Source: SIBU01 sp964430335 (GTDB taxonomy: Bacteria; Patescibacteriota; Minisyncoccia; Phycocordibacterales; SIBU01). From it: a DNA stretch of 25,422 nt. The DNA lies in NCBI GenBank assembly GCA_964430335.1, contig CAYSEN010000012.1, positions 1 to 25,422 on the forward strand. Reading direction: 5' to 3'. Position 1 is the first letter of the stretch, and each line of letters opens with the position of its first letter. The notes below the pieces were generated by a model that saw only the letters and a list, made by a program, of their open reading frames with translations, was not told the DNA's origin and did no database searches. The translations under genes and the position numbers were made by a program. Below are positions 14,561 to 21,425 of this stretch, one piece after another.

Positions 14561-15514
14561 TTATAAGTTCACGCCAATTTTCTCCTTTACTATTTCCATT
14601 TTAGCGTGAGCCACTGCCTTTGCTTGTTCTGATCCAGATTTAAGAACGTCGAAAACAAATTTAGGATTTTTTGCCAGTTCGTCTCTTTTCTCTCGCATAG
14701 GTCTTATGAAATTCTTGATATCCTCTGCCAAGGCCTCTTTTAGGTCCTTGTACTTCCCTGCTTTGGCTTTGTAGAGTTCTGCGAGGTCGCTTTCGTTGCG
14801 GAATAATTTATGAATTTCATAAACGTTTTTTGGGACGCCTGCAGATGAATCGGTAACAATACCCATGACAGCCTTTTCAATTTCGGCGTCTGTGGCAAAA
14901 AGCGGAATGGTGTTGTTGTAACTCTTGCTCATCTTCTGCCCGTCAGTTCCTGGGATAACTGCAACCTCCTTCAAAATCATAGGTTCTGGCAATTTAAATG
15001 TTTCTCCGAATATACGATTAAATTTCTCAGCTGTGTCGCGTGTATATTCCACATGCTGTTTCTGATCTGCACCCACCGGCACGACGTCGGTGTCGTACAG
15101 CAAAATGTCGGAAGCCATGAGCATTGGGTAGTTGAATGTTCCAACGCTGATTTCTTTATTTTTCGCTTCTGCGTCCTTGTAGGCGTGTGCTCTTTCAAGG
15201 AAAGGCATGGTGGTAATAGTGTCGAAAATCCAGGTAAGTTCGCTGTGTTCAGAAATCTCTGATTGTTTGAAAATCGTAACTTTTTTTGGATCAAGACCGA
15301 TTGCAAGATAATCCAGTGCCAGATCGAGAATGTTTTGTTTCATTTCACCCGCATTCTGTATGAAGTTGAGCGCATGAAGATCGGCAATCATAATAAAGCA
15401 TCTGTAATTATCCTGAAGCTCAACAAATTGCTTCATTGCACCGAAATAATTGGCAATGTGTGGTCGGCCAGTAGGTTTCACTCCTGACAATAATATTTTA
15501 AAATCTTTTTCCAT
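14561..15514 (-). CDS. trpS: Tryptophanyl-tRNA synthetase
   Basis: A class I synthetase of 317 residues. The HIGH motif appears as PTGRPHIANYFGAMKQ (H19 to N22), then FIMIADLHALN, PMLMASDILLYDTDVVPVGADQKQHVEYTRD and the catalytic loop GQKMSKSYNNTIPLF. All are typical of bacterial TrpRS, and the length is normal (320-335). It has its own extended -10 promoter 7 nt upstream and is separated from dnaJ by a very strong terminator, so it is not part of the chaperone transcript. Confidence 0.95.
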   Translation of the reverse strand: MEKDFKILLSGVKPTGRPHIANYFGAMKQFVELQDNYRCFIMIADLHALNFIQNAGEMKQNILDLALDYLAIGLDPKKVTIFKQSEISEHSELTWIFDTITTMPFLERAHAYKDAEAKNKEISVGTFNYPMLMASDILLYDTDVVPVGADQKQHVEYTRDTAEKFNRIFGETFKLPEPMILKEVAVIPGTDGQKMSKSYNNTIPLFATDAEIEKAVMGIVTDSSAGVPKNVYEIHKLFRNESDLAELYKAKAGKYKDLKEALAEDIKNFIRPMREKRDELAKNPKFVFDVLKSGSEQAKAVAHAKMEIVKEKIGVNL

Positions 15515-15521
15515 GCAGGAA

Positions 15522-15530
15522 ATAATAGCA
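15522..15530 (-). promoter_or_regulatory. Extended -10 for trpS
   Basis: Minus-strand TGCTATTAT (hexamer TATTAT, 15527-15522) lies 7 nt before the trpS ATG and predicts a leaderless mRNA. It has the same TGC lead-in as the gltX box. Confidence 0.5.
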
Positions 15531-15553
15531 AAAAGATTGATACTAGGCTAATA

Positions 15554-15595
15554 AAAACAACCCGGCCCGGACTTGCGTCCGGGCCGGGTTGTTTT
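15554..15595 (-). terminator. Strong intrinsic terminator after dnaJ
   Basis: A perfect 19-bp inverted repeat (15554-15572 with 15577-15595) has a 4-nt loop and a CCCGGCCCGGAC core, flanked by A/T runs so that a T tract follows on the minus strand. It lies 9 nt after the dnaJ stop. It is the most GC-rich hairpin in the window. Confidence 0.92.
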
Positions 15596-15604
15596 GTAAC
15601 TGAT

Positions 15605-16696
15605 TTAGATCCCCTCCTTTTTTAACTCCTCTACTAACTTCCTCGCCGTTTTCGAAATCTTGTTTGGTAGTTTTACGTTGAGATGAATTAGTAGGTCACC
15701 TCTCTGGCCTTTACCTACGGGCACGCCTTTTCCTTTTACCCTGAGAATTTCGCCATGAGACACACCTTCTGGAATTTTAACTTTAATTTCTCCGTCGAGT
15801 GTCTGCATAGTATGTTCCTCGCCAAGGAGAGCGCTCGAAAGCTTTAGGGTCAAATCGGTTGTAATGTTAATACCATCTTTTTTAAATATTGGATGGCGTT
15901 TGACATGGACCTTAATGTACAGGTCGCCAGATGTTCCAGCTGGCACAGCTTCTCCCGCCCCAGTCAGACGAATCATTTCTCCATCGTCAATTCCTGAAGG
16001 AATATTTACAGAGATTTCCTGTTCCTTTCTTTGTACACCAGCGCCACGGCAGGTTGGACATTTCTCTTTTGGCACTTTTCCTTTGCCCTCGCATTCACTA
16101 CAAACTCTTACTGTTGAGAATGAACCCATGAAAGAATTCTTGGTCTCGTGAACCTTCCCTTTTCCGTTGCAGGTTCTGCAAGTGTGCATTTCAGTTCCTG
16201 GCTTTGCGCCATTGCCCTTGCATGTATCGCAAACAGCGGTTTTGTTTAGAAGAATTTTTCTCTCAGTGCCAAATATGGATTCTGAGAAAGACAGCTCTAC
16301 GTCAATCGAAATATCTCTTCCTCGTTTTGGTTTGGATCTTCCACCTCCACCGCCAAATATATCCCCAAATATATCACCTAAATCAAACTCAAATCCGTTT
16401 TGATTAAAATCAAAACCTTGTCCACCGTTAAATCCAGAAAAGTCGAAGCCACCAAAACCCGCTCCTTGAGAAGGTCCCGCGCCTCCGGCAAATGTCTGGC
16501 CGTAGGTGTCATACTCCGCACGTTTTTTCGGATCTGATAGTACAGAGTATGCTTCGTTAACTTCCTTAAACTTACTTTCGTTTCCACCCTTTTTATCGGG
16601 ATGGTATTCGTGAGCCAGTTTTCGGAAAGCTTTTTTGATGTCATCTGGGGAAGAATTTTTTTCAACTCCCAGAATTTCATAATAATTTTTTGCCAT
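15605..16696 (-). CDS. dnaJ: Chaperone DnaJ (Hsp40)
   Basis: The 363-residue co-chaperone stimulates DnaK ATPase and delivers clients. The J domain (about 1-70) has the HPD tripeptide at 32-34. It is followed by a glycine- and phenylalanine-rich linker with several GFDF/GFNG repeats. The zinc-binding domain has four CxxCxGxG repeats (CDTCKGNG, CRTCNGKG, CSECEGKG, CPTCRGAG). The C-terminal beta domains then follow, with LTLKLSSALLGEE and a GDLLIHLNVKLP-type ending. The domain order is that of type I DnaJ. The upstream gap contains an 18-bp palindrome and the divergent promoter of the zinc-ribbon gene. Confidence 0.96.
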   Translation of the reverse strand: MAKNYYEILGVEKNSSPDDIKKAFRKLAHEYHPDKKGGNESKFKEVNEAYSVLSDPKKRAEYDTYGQTFAGGAGPSQGAGFGGFDFSGFNGGQGFDFNQNGFEFDLGDIFGDIFGGGGGRSKPKRGRDISIDVELSFSESIFGTERKILLNKTAVCDTCKGNGAKPGTEMHTCRTCNGKGKVHETKNSFMGSFSTVRVCSECEGKGKVPKEKCPTCRGAGVQRKEQEISVNIPSGIDDGEMIRLTGAGEAVPAGTSGDLYIKVHVKRHPIFKKDGINITTDLTLKLSSALLGEEHTMQTLDGEIKVKIPEGVSHGEILRVKGKGVPVGKGQRGDLLIHLNVKLPNKISKTARKLVEELKKEGI

Positions 16697-16713
16697 TTGA
16701 TTTGAATTTGTAA

Positions 16714-16731
16714 TTAAGTAATTTTACTTAA
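16714..16731. promoter_or_regulatory. Inverted repeat upstream of dnaJ (possible operator)
   Basis: TTAAGTAA-TT-TTACTTAA is a perfect 8-bp inverted repeat with a 2-nt centre, 18 nt before the dnaJ start codon, in the region shared with the divergent zinc-ribbon gene. It is not the CIRCE element. A repressor site is possible, but AT-rich sequence makes such palindromes fairly cheap. Confidence 0.35.
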
Positions 16732-16764
16732 GGATAGTATATAGCATGTGTGAATTTTCCATAC

Positions 16765-16793
16765 TTGACGGTTTGCCTCAATATCGTTATTAT
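16765..16793 (+). promoter_or_regulatory. Promoter of the zinc-ribbon gene
   Basis: TTGACG (16765-16770), 17-nt spacer, TATTAT (16788-16793). The predicted start is near 16800, about 13 nt before the ATG at 16813. Confidence 0.65.
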
Positions 16794-16812
16794 TTCGCGA
16801 GTTTAGTAACCT

Positions 16813-17166
16813 ATGAGTCTTCATCCAATTAGACACGGAGAGTCAGGGGTCGGATCCGGCAGGAAGCAAGTCCCTTGCACTAAGATGGCCCTTTCCGAAG
16901 CCGTCCCTCTCGATCTGTATGGCAAGAGAACGACAGGTCTTGATTCCATACCGCCGAGCAGGTGCTCATGCGGGAAGGTCATGGCTCGAAGCAACAGCTC
17001 AGACAAGTGCTTTGCTTGCCAAAGGGCTGAGGCAAAGGCTTGTATGCAAAGGATCTCAATGTCCACATTTGTGAGCGACAAGGGATCCCTCAGGGACGGT
17101 AATCCGTTCTACGGAAAACCGTACCGTCAACGTGTGAATATTCCAATCAACCGGCACAGGGTCTGA
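16813..17166 (+). CDS. Putative zinc-ribbon protein in a GC-rich island
   Basis: A 117-residue protein of unknown function, the only plus-strand gene right of position 2141. The centre reads SRCSCGKVMARSNSSDKC then FACQRAEA: four cysteines (C51, C53, C66, C69) in a C-x-C-x12-C-x2-C pattern. This resembles the small zinc ribbons (CxCGxxxARxN...CxxCQRA) found in many DNA-binding or helix-turn-helix proteins. The rest is rich in R, K, S and G and has no membrane segment. A good promoter precedes it, and its TGA stop lies inside its own terminator hairpin. By hand count, 67 of 120 bases at 16861-16980 are G or C, far above most of the window. Recent transfer is possible. A structured RNA instead of a protein is the main alternative. 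Confidence 0.55.
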   Translation: MSLHPIRHGESGVGSGRKQVPCTKMALSEAVPLDLYGKRTTGLDSIPPSRCSCGKVMARSNSSDKCFACQRAEAKACMQRISMSTFVSDKGSLRDGNPFYGKPYRQRVNIPINRHRV

Positions 17167-17189
17167 GACAAATGTCTCGGGCCCTTTTT
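17159..17189 (+). terminator. Intrinsic terminator of the zinc-ribbon gene
   Basis: An 11-bp stem (17159-17169 with 17174-17184, three G-T pairs) has an AAAT loop and is followed by T5 (17185-17189). The stop codon TGA (17164-17166) is inside the left arm. It ends 2 nt before the convergent end of dnaK. Confidence 0.85.
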
Positions 17190-17191
17190 AT

Positions 17192-19099
17192 TTACTTCTT
17201 ATCTCCCTCCTTATATTCCGCATCTCTAACATTTCCTTCCCCGCCTTTATCGTCAGCGGGCTTTGCCTCGGCGTTTGGTTGTGCTTGATTTGCTTGGGCG
17301 GCTTTGGACATAATCTCACCTATTTTCTGCAACTCTGTTGAGAGAGCTTCAGTAGCGGATTTTACGGCATTAATATCGGTTCCTGACTTCGCGGTTTTAA
17401 GAGTGGCGATTTTCTCTTCGATTGACTTACTTACATCCTCAGGAATTTTTTCCTTGTTATCCTTCAGAGCTTTTTCTGAAGTGTAGATTAGTTGCTCGGC
17501 TGTGTTTCGAATTTCCACTTCTTCCTTCTTTTTCTGGTCGTCGGCGTTGTGCATCTCTGCATCCTTTTTCATTTTCTCAATTTCTTCCTTTGAAAGTGAA
17601 CCACGAGCCTCGATTCTAATGGAGTTCGCCTTGCCTGAGGTTTTGTCCTTCGCTGTGACATTTAGAATTCCGTTTGCATCAATGTCGAAGGTTACTTCAA
17701 TCTGAGGCATGCCTCTAGGAGCTGGTGGAATGCCACCGAGGTTAAATTGACCAAGAGACTTGTTATCAGCGGCCATGGCTCTTTCGCCTTGAACCACATG
17801 GACTGTTACTTCGGTTTGATTATCTGCGGCGGTTGAGAAGGTCTGCGATCTTGAGGTTGGAATGGTTGTATTTTTCTCGATTACTTTTGTAGCAACTCCA
17901 CCGAGAGTCTCGATTCCGAATGAAAGTGGAATAACATCAAGAAGAAGGATGTCTTTTACATCACCCGCTAGAATTCCTCCTTGAATTGCAGCACCGATTG
18001 CCACAACTTCATCTGGATTTACACCCATGTGTAATTCTTTGTTAAAGAAGTTTTTAACTGCAGTCTGCATAGCTGGCATTCTTGTTTGTCCTCCAACAAG
18101 GATGACTTCGTTTATCTGATCCTTTTTGAATGGCGATGCATCCATCGCTCGCTTTGTGATTTCCATTGCTCGGTCAATAAACTCCTGAGTGAGCTCTTCT
18201 AGCTTGGCTCGAGTCATGTTGATCAAAAGGTGCTTAGGACCTTCTGCTCCAGAAGTAATGAATGGAATGTTTACTTCCGTTTGGACTGCGGTTGAAAGCT
18301 CGATTTTGGCTTTCTCAGCTGCTTCGTCTAGTCTCTGAAGTGCTAGAGCGTCTTTTCGAACATCAATTCCCTCCTGTTTCTTAAATTCCTCAGCAAGCCA
18401 GTTGATAATTTTCTGATCGATGTCTTTTCCTCCGAGGTGAGCATCTCCGTCAGTTGATTTCACTTCGACAACATCATCACCAACTTCAAGAACAGAAATA
18501 TCGAATGTTCCTCCACCGAAGTCGAAGACTACGATTTTTTCGTCTTTCTTTTTGTTGAATCCGTAAGCTAGAGCGGCTGCTGTTGGTTCGTTGATAATTC
18601 TTTTAACATCTAGACCCGCGATTTTACCGGCGTCTTTTGTAGCCTGTCGTTGGCTGTCGTTAAAGTAAGCAGGAACAGTGATGACGGCCTCTGTAATTTT
18701 TTCACCAAGTCTTGCTTCGGCGTCATTCTTCAATTTCTGAAGAATCATGGCTGAGATTTCTTCTGGTCGATACCACTTGTCTGACATTTTTACTTCGATT
18801 CCCCCGTTGTCAGATTTTCGCAATTCGAAAGGAACAGAAGCTTTGTCTTTCTGTACAGCCTGTTCGTCGAAGGTGTGTCCGATGAATCTCTTAATTTGGT
18901 AAATTGTGTTTTTTGGATTTGTAACTCCTTGTCGCTTCGCTAGAAGTCCAACAAGTCTCTCGCCGGTTTTAGATTGGGCAAGAATCGAAGGTGTGGTACG
19001 TGCACCCTCAGCGTTTTCCAAAATCTTTGGTGAGCCGGCTTCCATGATGGCCACCGCAGAGTTGGTTGTACCAAGGTCAATACCTATAATTTTACTCAT
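17192..19099 (-). CDS. dnaK: Chaperone DnaK (Hsp70)
   Basis: A 635-residue ATP-dependent chaperone. The nucleotide-binding domain opens with IGIDLGTTNSAVAI and contains VPAYFNDSQRQATKDAGKIAGL, INEPTAAALAYGFNKK, VFDFGGGTFDISVLEV and EVILVGGQTRMPA. The substrate domain shows LLLDVIPLSFGIETLGG and a helical lid. The C-terminal tail is acidic and glycine-rich (AKPADDKGGEGNV). Length and order are normal for bacterial DnaK. It lies downstream of grpE and a 108-aa gene, separated by a repeat-bearing gap. A TATAAG 22 nt upstream of the ATG might give local transcription. No CIRCE element was found. Confidence 0.97.
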   Translation of the reverse strand: MSKIIGIDLGTTNSAVAIMEAGSPKILENAEGARTTPSILAQSKTGERLVGLLAKRQGVTNPKNTIYQIKRFIGHTFDEQAVQKDKASVPFELRKSDNGGIEVKMSDKWYRPEEISAMILQKLKNDAEARLGEKITEAVITVPAYFNDSQRQATKDAGKIAGLDVKRIINEPTAAALAYGFNKKKDEKIVVFDFGGGTFDISVLEVGDDVVEVKSTDGDAHLGGKDIDQKIINWLAEEFKKQEGIDVRKDALALQRLDEAAEKAKIELSTAVQTEVNIPFITSGAEGPKHLLINMTRAKLEELTQEFIDRAMEITKRAMDASPFKKDQINEVILVGGQTRMPAMQTAVKNFFNKELHMGVNPDEVVAIGAAIQGGILAGDVKDILLLDVIPLSFGIETLGGVATKVIEKNTTIPTSRSQTFSTAADNQTEVTVHVVQGERAMAADNKSLGQFNLGGIPPAPRGMPQIEVTFDIDANGILNVTAKDKTSGKANSIRIEARGSLSKEEIEKMKKDAEMHNADDQKKKEEVEIRNTAEQLIYTSEKALKDNKEKIPEDVSKSIEEKIATLKTAKSGTDINAVKSATEALSTELQKIGEIMSKAAQANQAQPNAEAKPADDKGGEGNVRDAEYKEGDKK

Positions 19100-19145
19100 T
19101 TTTTTGTTTAGTTAATTTCTTATAATTCGTATGGATTGATAAAGA

Positions 19146-19228
19146 GAATCATGAATAAAGAATATGGAATCATGAAAAAAGAAATCAATGTCTGAAAATC
19201 TTGATTCTTGATTCGTTATTCCTAATTC
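19146..19228. repeat. Inverted pair of GAAT-heptad repeat arrays
   Basis: From 19146 to 19187, six consecutive 7-nt units on + begin with GAA; the first four begin GAAT (19146, 19153, 19160, 19167) and two are degenerate (19174, 19181). From 19201 to 19228, four consecutive 7-nt units on the minus strand all begin GAAT (19228, 19221, 19214, 19207); the last two are identical GAATCAA. The arms face each other across a 13-nt spacer and could fold into an imperfect hairpin. The right arm runs into the last two codons and the stop codon of the 108-aa gene. Confidence 0.7.
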
Positions 19229-19548
19229 ATGCTTGGAGCCCTCGTTGGTTGGCTTATGAAAAATTTTAACTGATCGAATAGAGGAGAAACTATGCTGTGA
19301 TAGTTGTGTCGATAAAAAGTAACTGCCGGAGATTTTAGAGAAATTCCGGGTAGACAGACTGATAAGTTTGTAGTTTTTAGTTTGTTGTCATTAGAAGCTT
19401 GAGAATGCTCAACAGGATTTACAGACAGAAGTCGTACGCTGAATTGTCCGTTTTGTTCTATAACGAGAAAAGTCGCCAACACAAATTGTCCGGTCTTAGT
19501 TTTGACCACTTTTTGAACAATTTTCTTTTGTGAACCAAGTGTTAGCAT
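19222..19548 (-). CDS. Hypothetical protein between grpE and dnaK
   Basis: A 108-residue protein that I do not recognise. It opens MLTLGSQKKIVQKVVKTKTGQFVLATFLVIEQNGQFSVRLLSV when read in short pieces: a basic start, then alternating hydrophobic strands suggesting a small beta-rich fold, then a polar variable half with SVCLPGISLKSP. There is no transmembrane segment or catalytic motif. It starts 15 nt after grpE ends, so it is likely co-transcribed with grpE and dnaK. Its last two codons and stop fall inside a heptad repeat array. It could be a lineage-specific chaperone accessory; that rests only on position. Confidence 0.6.
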   Translation of the reverse strand: MLTLGSQKKIVQKVVKTKTGQFVLATFLVIEQNGQFSVRLLSVNPVEHSQASNDNKLKTTNLSVCLPGISLKSPAVTFYRHNYHSIVSPLFDQLKFFISQPTRAPSMN

Positions 19549-19563
19549 TTAAATTTCACTTTT

Positions 19564-20187
19564 TTACTTTTTAAATTCCCCTACTACCACTTTCGGTGCT
19601 TTAAGTACTCTGTCTTGGAAGGAATATCCCTTTTGGATTACTGAAGTAATTTTCTGATTTTCTGACTCTTTATTTACCTCTTTGAATTCCACCGCTTCAT
19701 GTAAGCTTGGATTGAATGTTTCTCCCAGAGGGTTAAGTTCCTTAAGACCGTTGCTTTCTAGTACACCTTTAAGCTGGTTTGCGATGTATTCGACTCCGAC
19801 TCTCCAATTCTTATCAACTTTTTCCCAGGCTTCTTTGTTACTAAATGCCATGTTAAAGCTCTCTAAAACAGGCAATATTTCACTTAAAATGCCCTCTACA
19901 GCGTATTTTCTGAAGCGATCGTTGTCTTCCTGGTCTCTCTTCCTAATGTTCTTAAATTCAGCCGCGTCTCTCTGCCATTTATCCAAATATTCCTGTTTCT
20001 CTTTAAGTGCAACTGAAAGCTTTTCTCGAAGTTTTTTAATAGTGTCTGTCCCGTTTTCTTCCTCTGAAACAAACTCCTCATCAGAATTATCAACACTTTT
20101 TGACTTTTTGTCAAATGAGGAAACAGTCCCTTCTTCCGGAGAGTATTCAATGTCCTTTTCGTCGTTATTTTTGTTATCAGAATTCAT
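19564..20187 (-). CDS. grpE: Nucleotide exchange factor GrpE
   Basis: GrpE releases ADP from DnaK. The 207-residue protein has an acidic, disordered N terminus (about 1-50, rich in D, E, S). A long helix follows with KLREKLSVALKEKQEYLDKWQRDAAEFKNIRKR in pieces, where YLDKWQRDAAEFKNIRKR matches the family dimer helix. The C-terminal beta domain ends in QKGYSFQDRVLKAPKVVVG, the usual GrpE finish (GY...R.lRpA.V.V). It is the first gene of the chaperone operon, under a good promoter. The predicted leader is only about 4-5 nt. Confidence 0.95.
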   Translation of the reverse strand: MNSDNKNNDEKDIEYSPEEGTVSSFDKKSKSVDNSDEEFVSEEENGTDTIKKLREKLSVALKEKQEYLDKWQRDAAEFKNIRKRDQEDNDRFRKYAVEGILSEILPVLESFNMAFSNKEAWEKVDKNWRVGVEYIANQLKGVLESNGLKELNPLGETFNPSLHEAVEFKEVNKESENQKITSVIQKGYSFQDRVLKAPKVVVGEFKK

Positions 20188-20198
20188 ATTTTTGTGTA

Positions 20199-20227
20199 AT
20201 TATAACCGGCTAAAATATTTCATGCAA
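20199..20227 (-). promoter_or_regulatory. Promoter of the grpE operon
   Basis: Minus-strand TTGCAT (20227-20222), 17-nt spacer, perfect TATAAT (20204-20199). The hexamer ends 11 nt before the grpE ATG. No heat-shock operator is recognisable. Confidence 0.65.
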
Positions 20228-20233
20228 TTTTTA

Positions 20234-20264
20234 CAAAAAACTCCCCAAGTTGGGGAGTTTTTTG
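20234..20264 (-). terminator. Intrinsic terminator of the ribosomal protein operon
   Basis: A perfect 13-bp stem (20234-20246 with 20252-20264), core CTCCCC/GGGGAG with A6/T6 flanks, has an AAGTT loop. It starts 3 nt after the rpsI stop and closes the infA-to-rpsI operon before the grpE promoter. Confidence 0.92.
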
Positions 20265-20267
20265 AGA

Positions 20268-20672
20268 CTAACGCTTGCTCCACTGTGGAGCCTTTCTTGC
20301 TTTTTTGAGACCGAACTTTCGTCTTTCTTTCATTCTTGGATCTCGTTTTAGAAAACCGGCTTTCTTTACTTGTTTTCTAAGTTCGGCGTCGAAGATAATC
20401 AATCCTCGAGCAATTCCGTGTCGTAGTGCCTCTGCCTGACCGTTGATTCCTCCCCCTTTAATCATGGCAGAAACCTTAAATTTCTGGGTTAGCTTTGTAG
20501 ATGTGATTGCTTCGGTTGCGATTCGTCTTAGTTCTCCAGTTGGGAAATAAGTTTCTACGTCTTTATCGTTTACTGTGTATGAATTTTTTGCTGCTGGAGT
20601 AATTCGAACACGAGCAATAGCCGTTTTTCGTCTACCAACTGTCTCTATGTATTTTTGCTTCTCTTCGGTCAT
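20268..20672 (-). CDS. rpsI: Ribosomal protein uS9
   Basis: uS9 is a 30S head protein whose C-terminal tail reaches the P-site tRNA. The 134 residues include YIETVGRRKTAIARVRI at the start, GGGINGQAEALRHGIARGL in the middle, and RDPRMKERRKFGLKKARKAPQWSKR at the end. The final SKR tail is intact, and the canonical F before it is W. It is the last gene of the operon, 28 nt after rplM, the usual rplM-rpsI pair. Confidence 0.97.
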   Translation of the reverse strand: MTEEKQKYIETVGRRKTAIARVRITPAAKNSYTVNDKDVETYFPTGELRRIATEAITSTKLTQKFKVSAMIKGGGINGQAEALRHGIARGLIIFDAELRKQVKKAGFLKRDPRMKERRKFGLKKARKAPQWSKR

Positions 20673-20700
20673 ATTTTTCGGTTAAAATTATTTACTATTA

Positions 20701-21045
20701 CTATTCTTTTATTGAAAGATTTTTCATGATTGTTGATCTCAATCTGTTGCTTGGGATCATTCCGTAAACTGCCAACTTGAAGACCTCACCGTAACCTTTG
20801 TTTTCGATTACGTTTTCCATTGAAGGAGCTCGCAAACCTCCTGGGTAACCTGAGTATCTAACGTATTTCTTGTCTTTGAGTTTGCTTTCAGGAATAGAAG
20901 CCTTTGAAGCGTTTATGATCTCAACCTTACAGCCAACAACTTTATTCTTAACAAATTCAGCTTTGTTCTTACCCAAAAGGTGCCGTGCTGCTTCACTGGC
21001 TACTCTTCCTAATTTTTTACCTGTTGCATCAATAATGTGGTTCAT
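20701..21045 (-). CDS. rplM: Ribosomal protein uL13 (short form)
   Basis: uL13 binds 23S rRNA early in 50S assembly. The 114 residues show HIIDATGKKLGRVASEAAR, YVRYSGYPGGLRAP and AVYGMIPSNRLRS, all family signatures. It is about 28 residues shorter than E. coli uL13 (142): the N terminus is trimmed to IIDATGK and the usual C-terminal YAG..HPH.AQ tail is missing. The open frame ends at a clean stop followed by rpsI, so this is not a sequencing break. Its start is 10 nt after rplQ, whose TAA stop is part of a TATAAT. Confidence 0.95.
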   Translation of the reverse strand: MNHIIDATGKKLGRVASEAARHLLGKNKAEFVKNKVVGCKVEIINASKASIPESKLKDKKYVRYSGYPGGLRAPSMENVIENKGYGEVFKLAVYGMIPSNRLRSTIMKNLSIKE

Positions 21046-21055
21046 TTTATTAAAA

Positions 21056-21406
21056 TTATACGAATTCGATCATGGCCATAGGTGCGCCGTCACTTAATCG
21101 TCTTCCTAATTTAACAATTCGGGTATATCCTCCTGCTCTTTTTTCGTATTTAGGAGCAACTTTGTCTACCAATTCTTTGACAGCACGTGGTTCACCAATT
21201 CTTGAGGTCAAAATTCTTCTAGATGCAACAGTGTTTACTTTTGCACGAGTTACGAGCTTTTCAACGTAAGGTCGGATTTCTTTTGCTTTAGCCTCAGTGG
21301 TGGTCATTTTCTTCTTAAGAATAAGAGAAAGCGCCAAGGACTTCAAGAGTGCATTTCTTTGTCCTCGTTCTAGTCCGAATTTTCTGTTTTGGTTGTGGTG
21401 TCGCAT
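21056..21406 (-). CDS. rplQ: Ribosomal protein bL17
   Basis: bL17 sits at the base of the 50S near the exit tunnel. The 116 residues start MRHHNQNRKFGLERGQRNALLKSLA in family form and include KEIRPYVEKLVTRAK, then RAGGYTRIVKLGRRLSDGAPMAMIE. The length matches the bacterial norm (about 115-127). It follows rpoA by 19 nt, the conserved rpoA-rplQ junction. Confidence 0.97.
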   Translation of the reverse strand: MRHHNQNRKFGLERGQRNALLKSLALSLILKKKMTTTEAKAKEIRPYVEKLVTRAKVNTVASRRILTSRIGEPRAVKELVDKVAPKYEKRAGGYTRIVKLGRRLSDGAPMAMIEFV

Positions 21407-21425
21407 GGTAATTGCTTAAATAAAA

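Noticed and set aside
16841..16881. A hairpin resembling the SRP RNA domain IV tip (TCC-GGCA-GGA followed by AGCA)
   Set aside because: The invariant 5' side of the internal loop (AGG) is GGA here, the tetraloop is not GNRA, there is an extra base in the loop, and the segment encodes a smooth part of the 117-aa frame. Kept only as a reason to test the RNA alternative.
19100..20233. CIRCE heat-shock operator upstream of grpE or dnaK
   Set aside because: No TTAGCACTC/GAGTGCTAA pair is present near grpE, dnaK or dnaJ.
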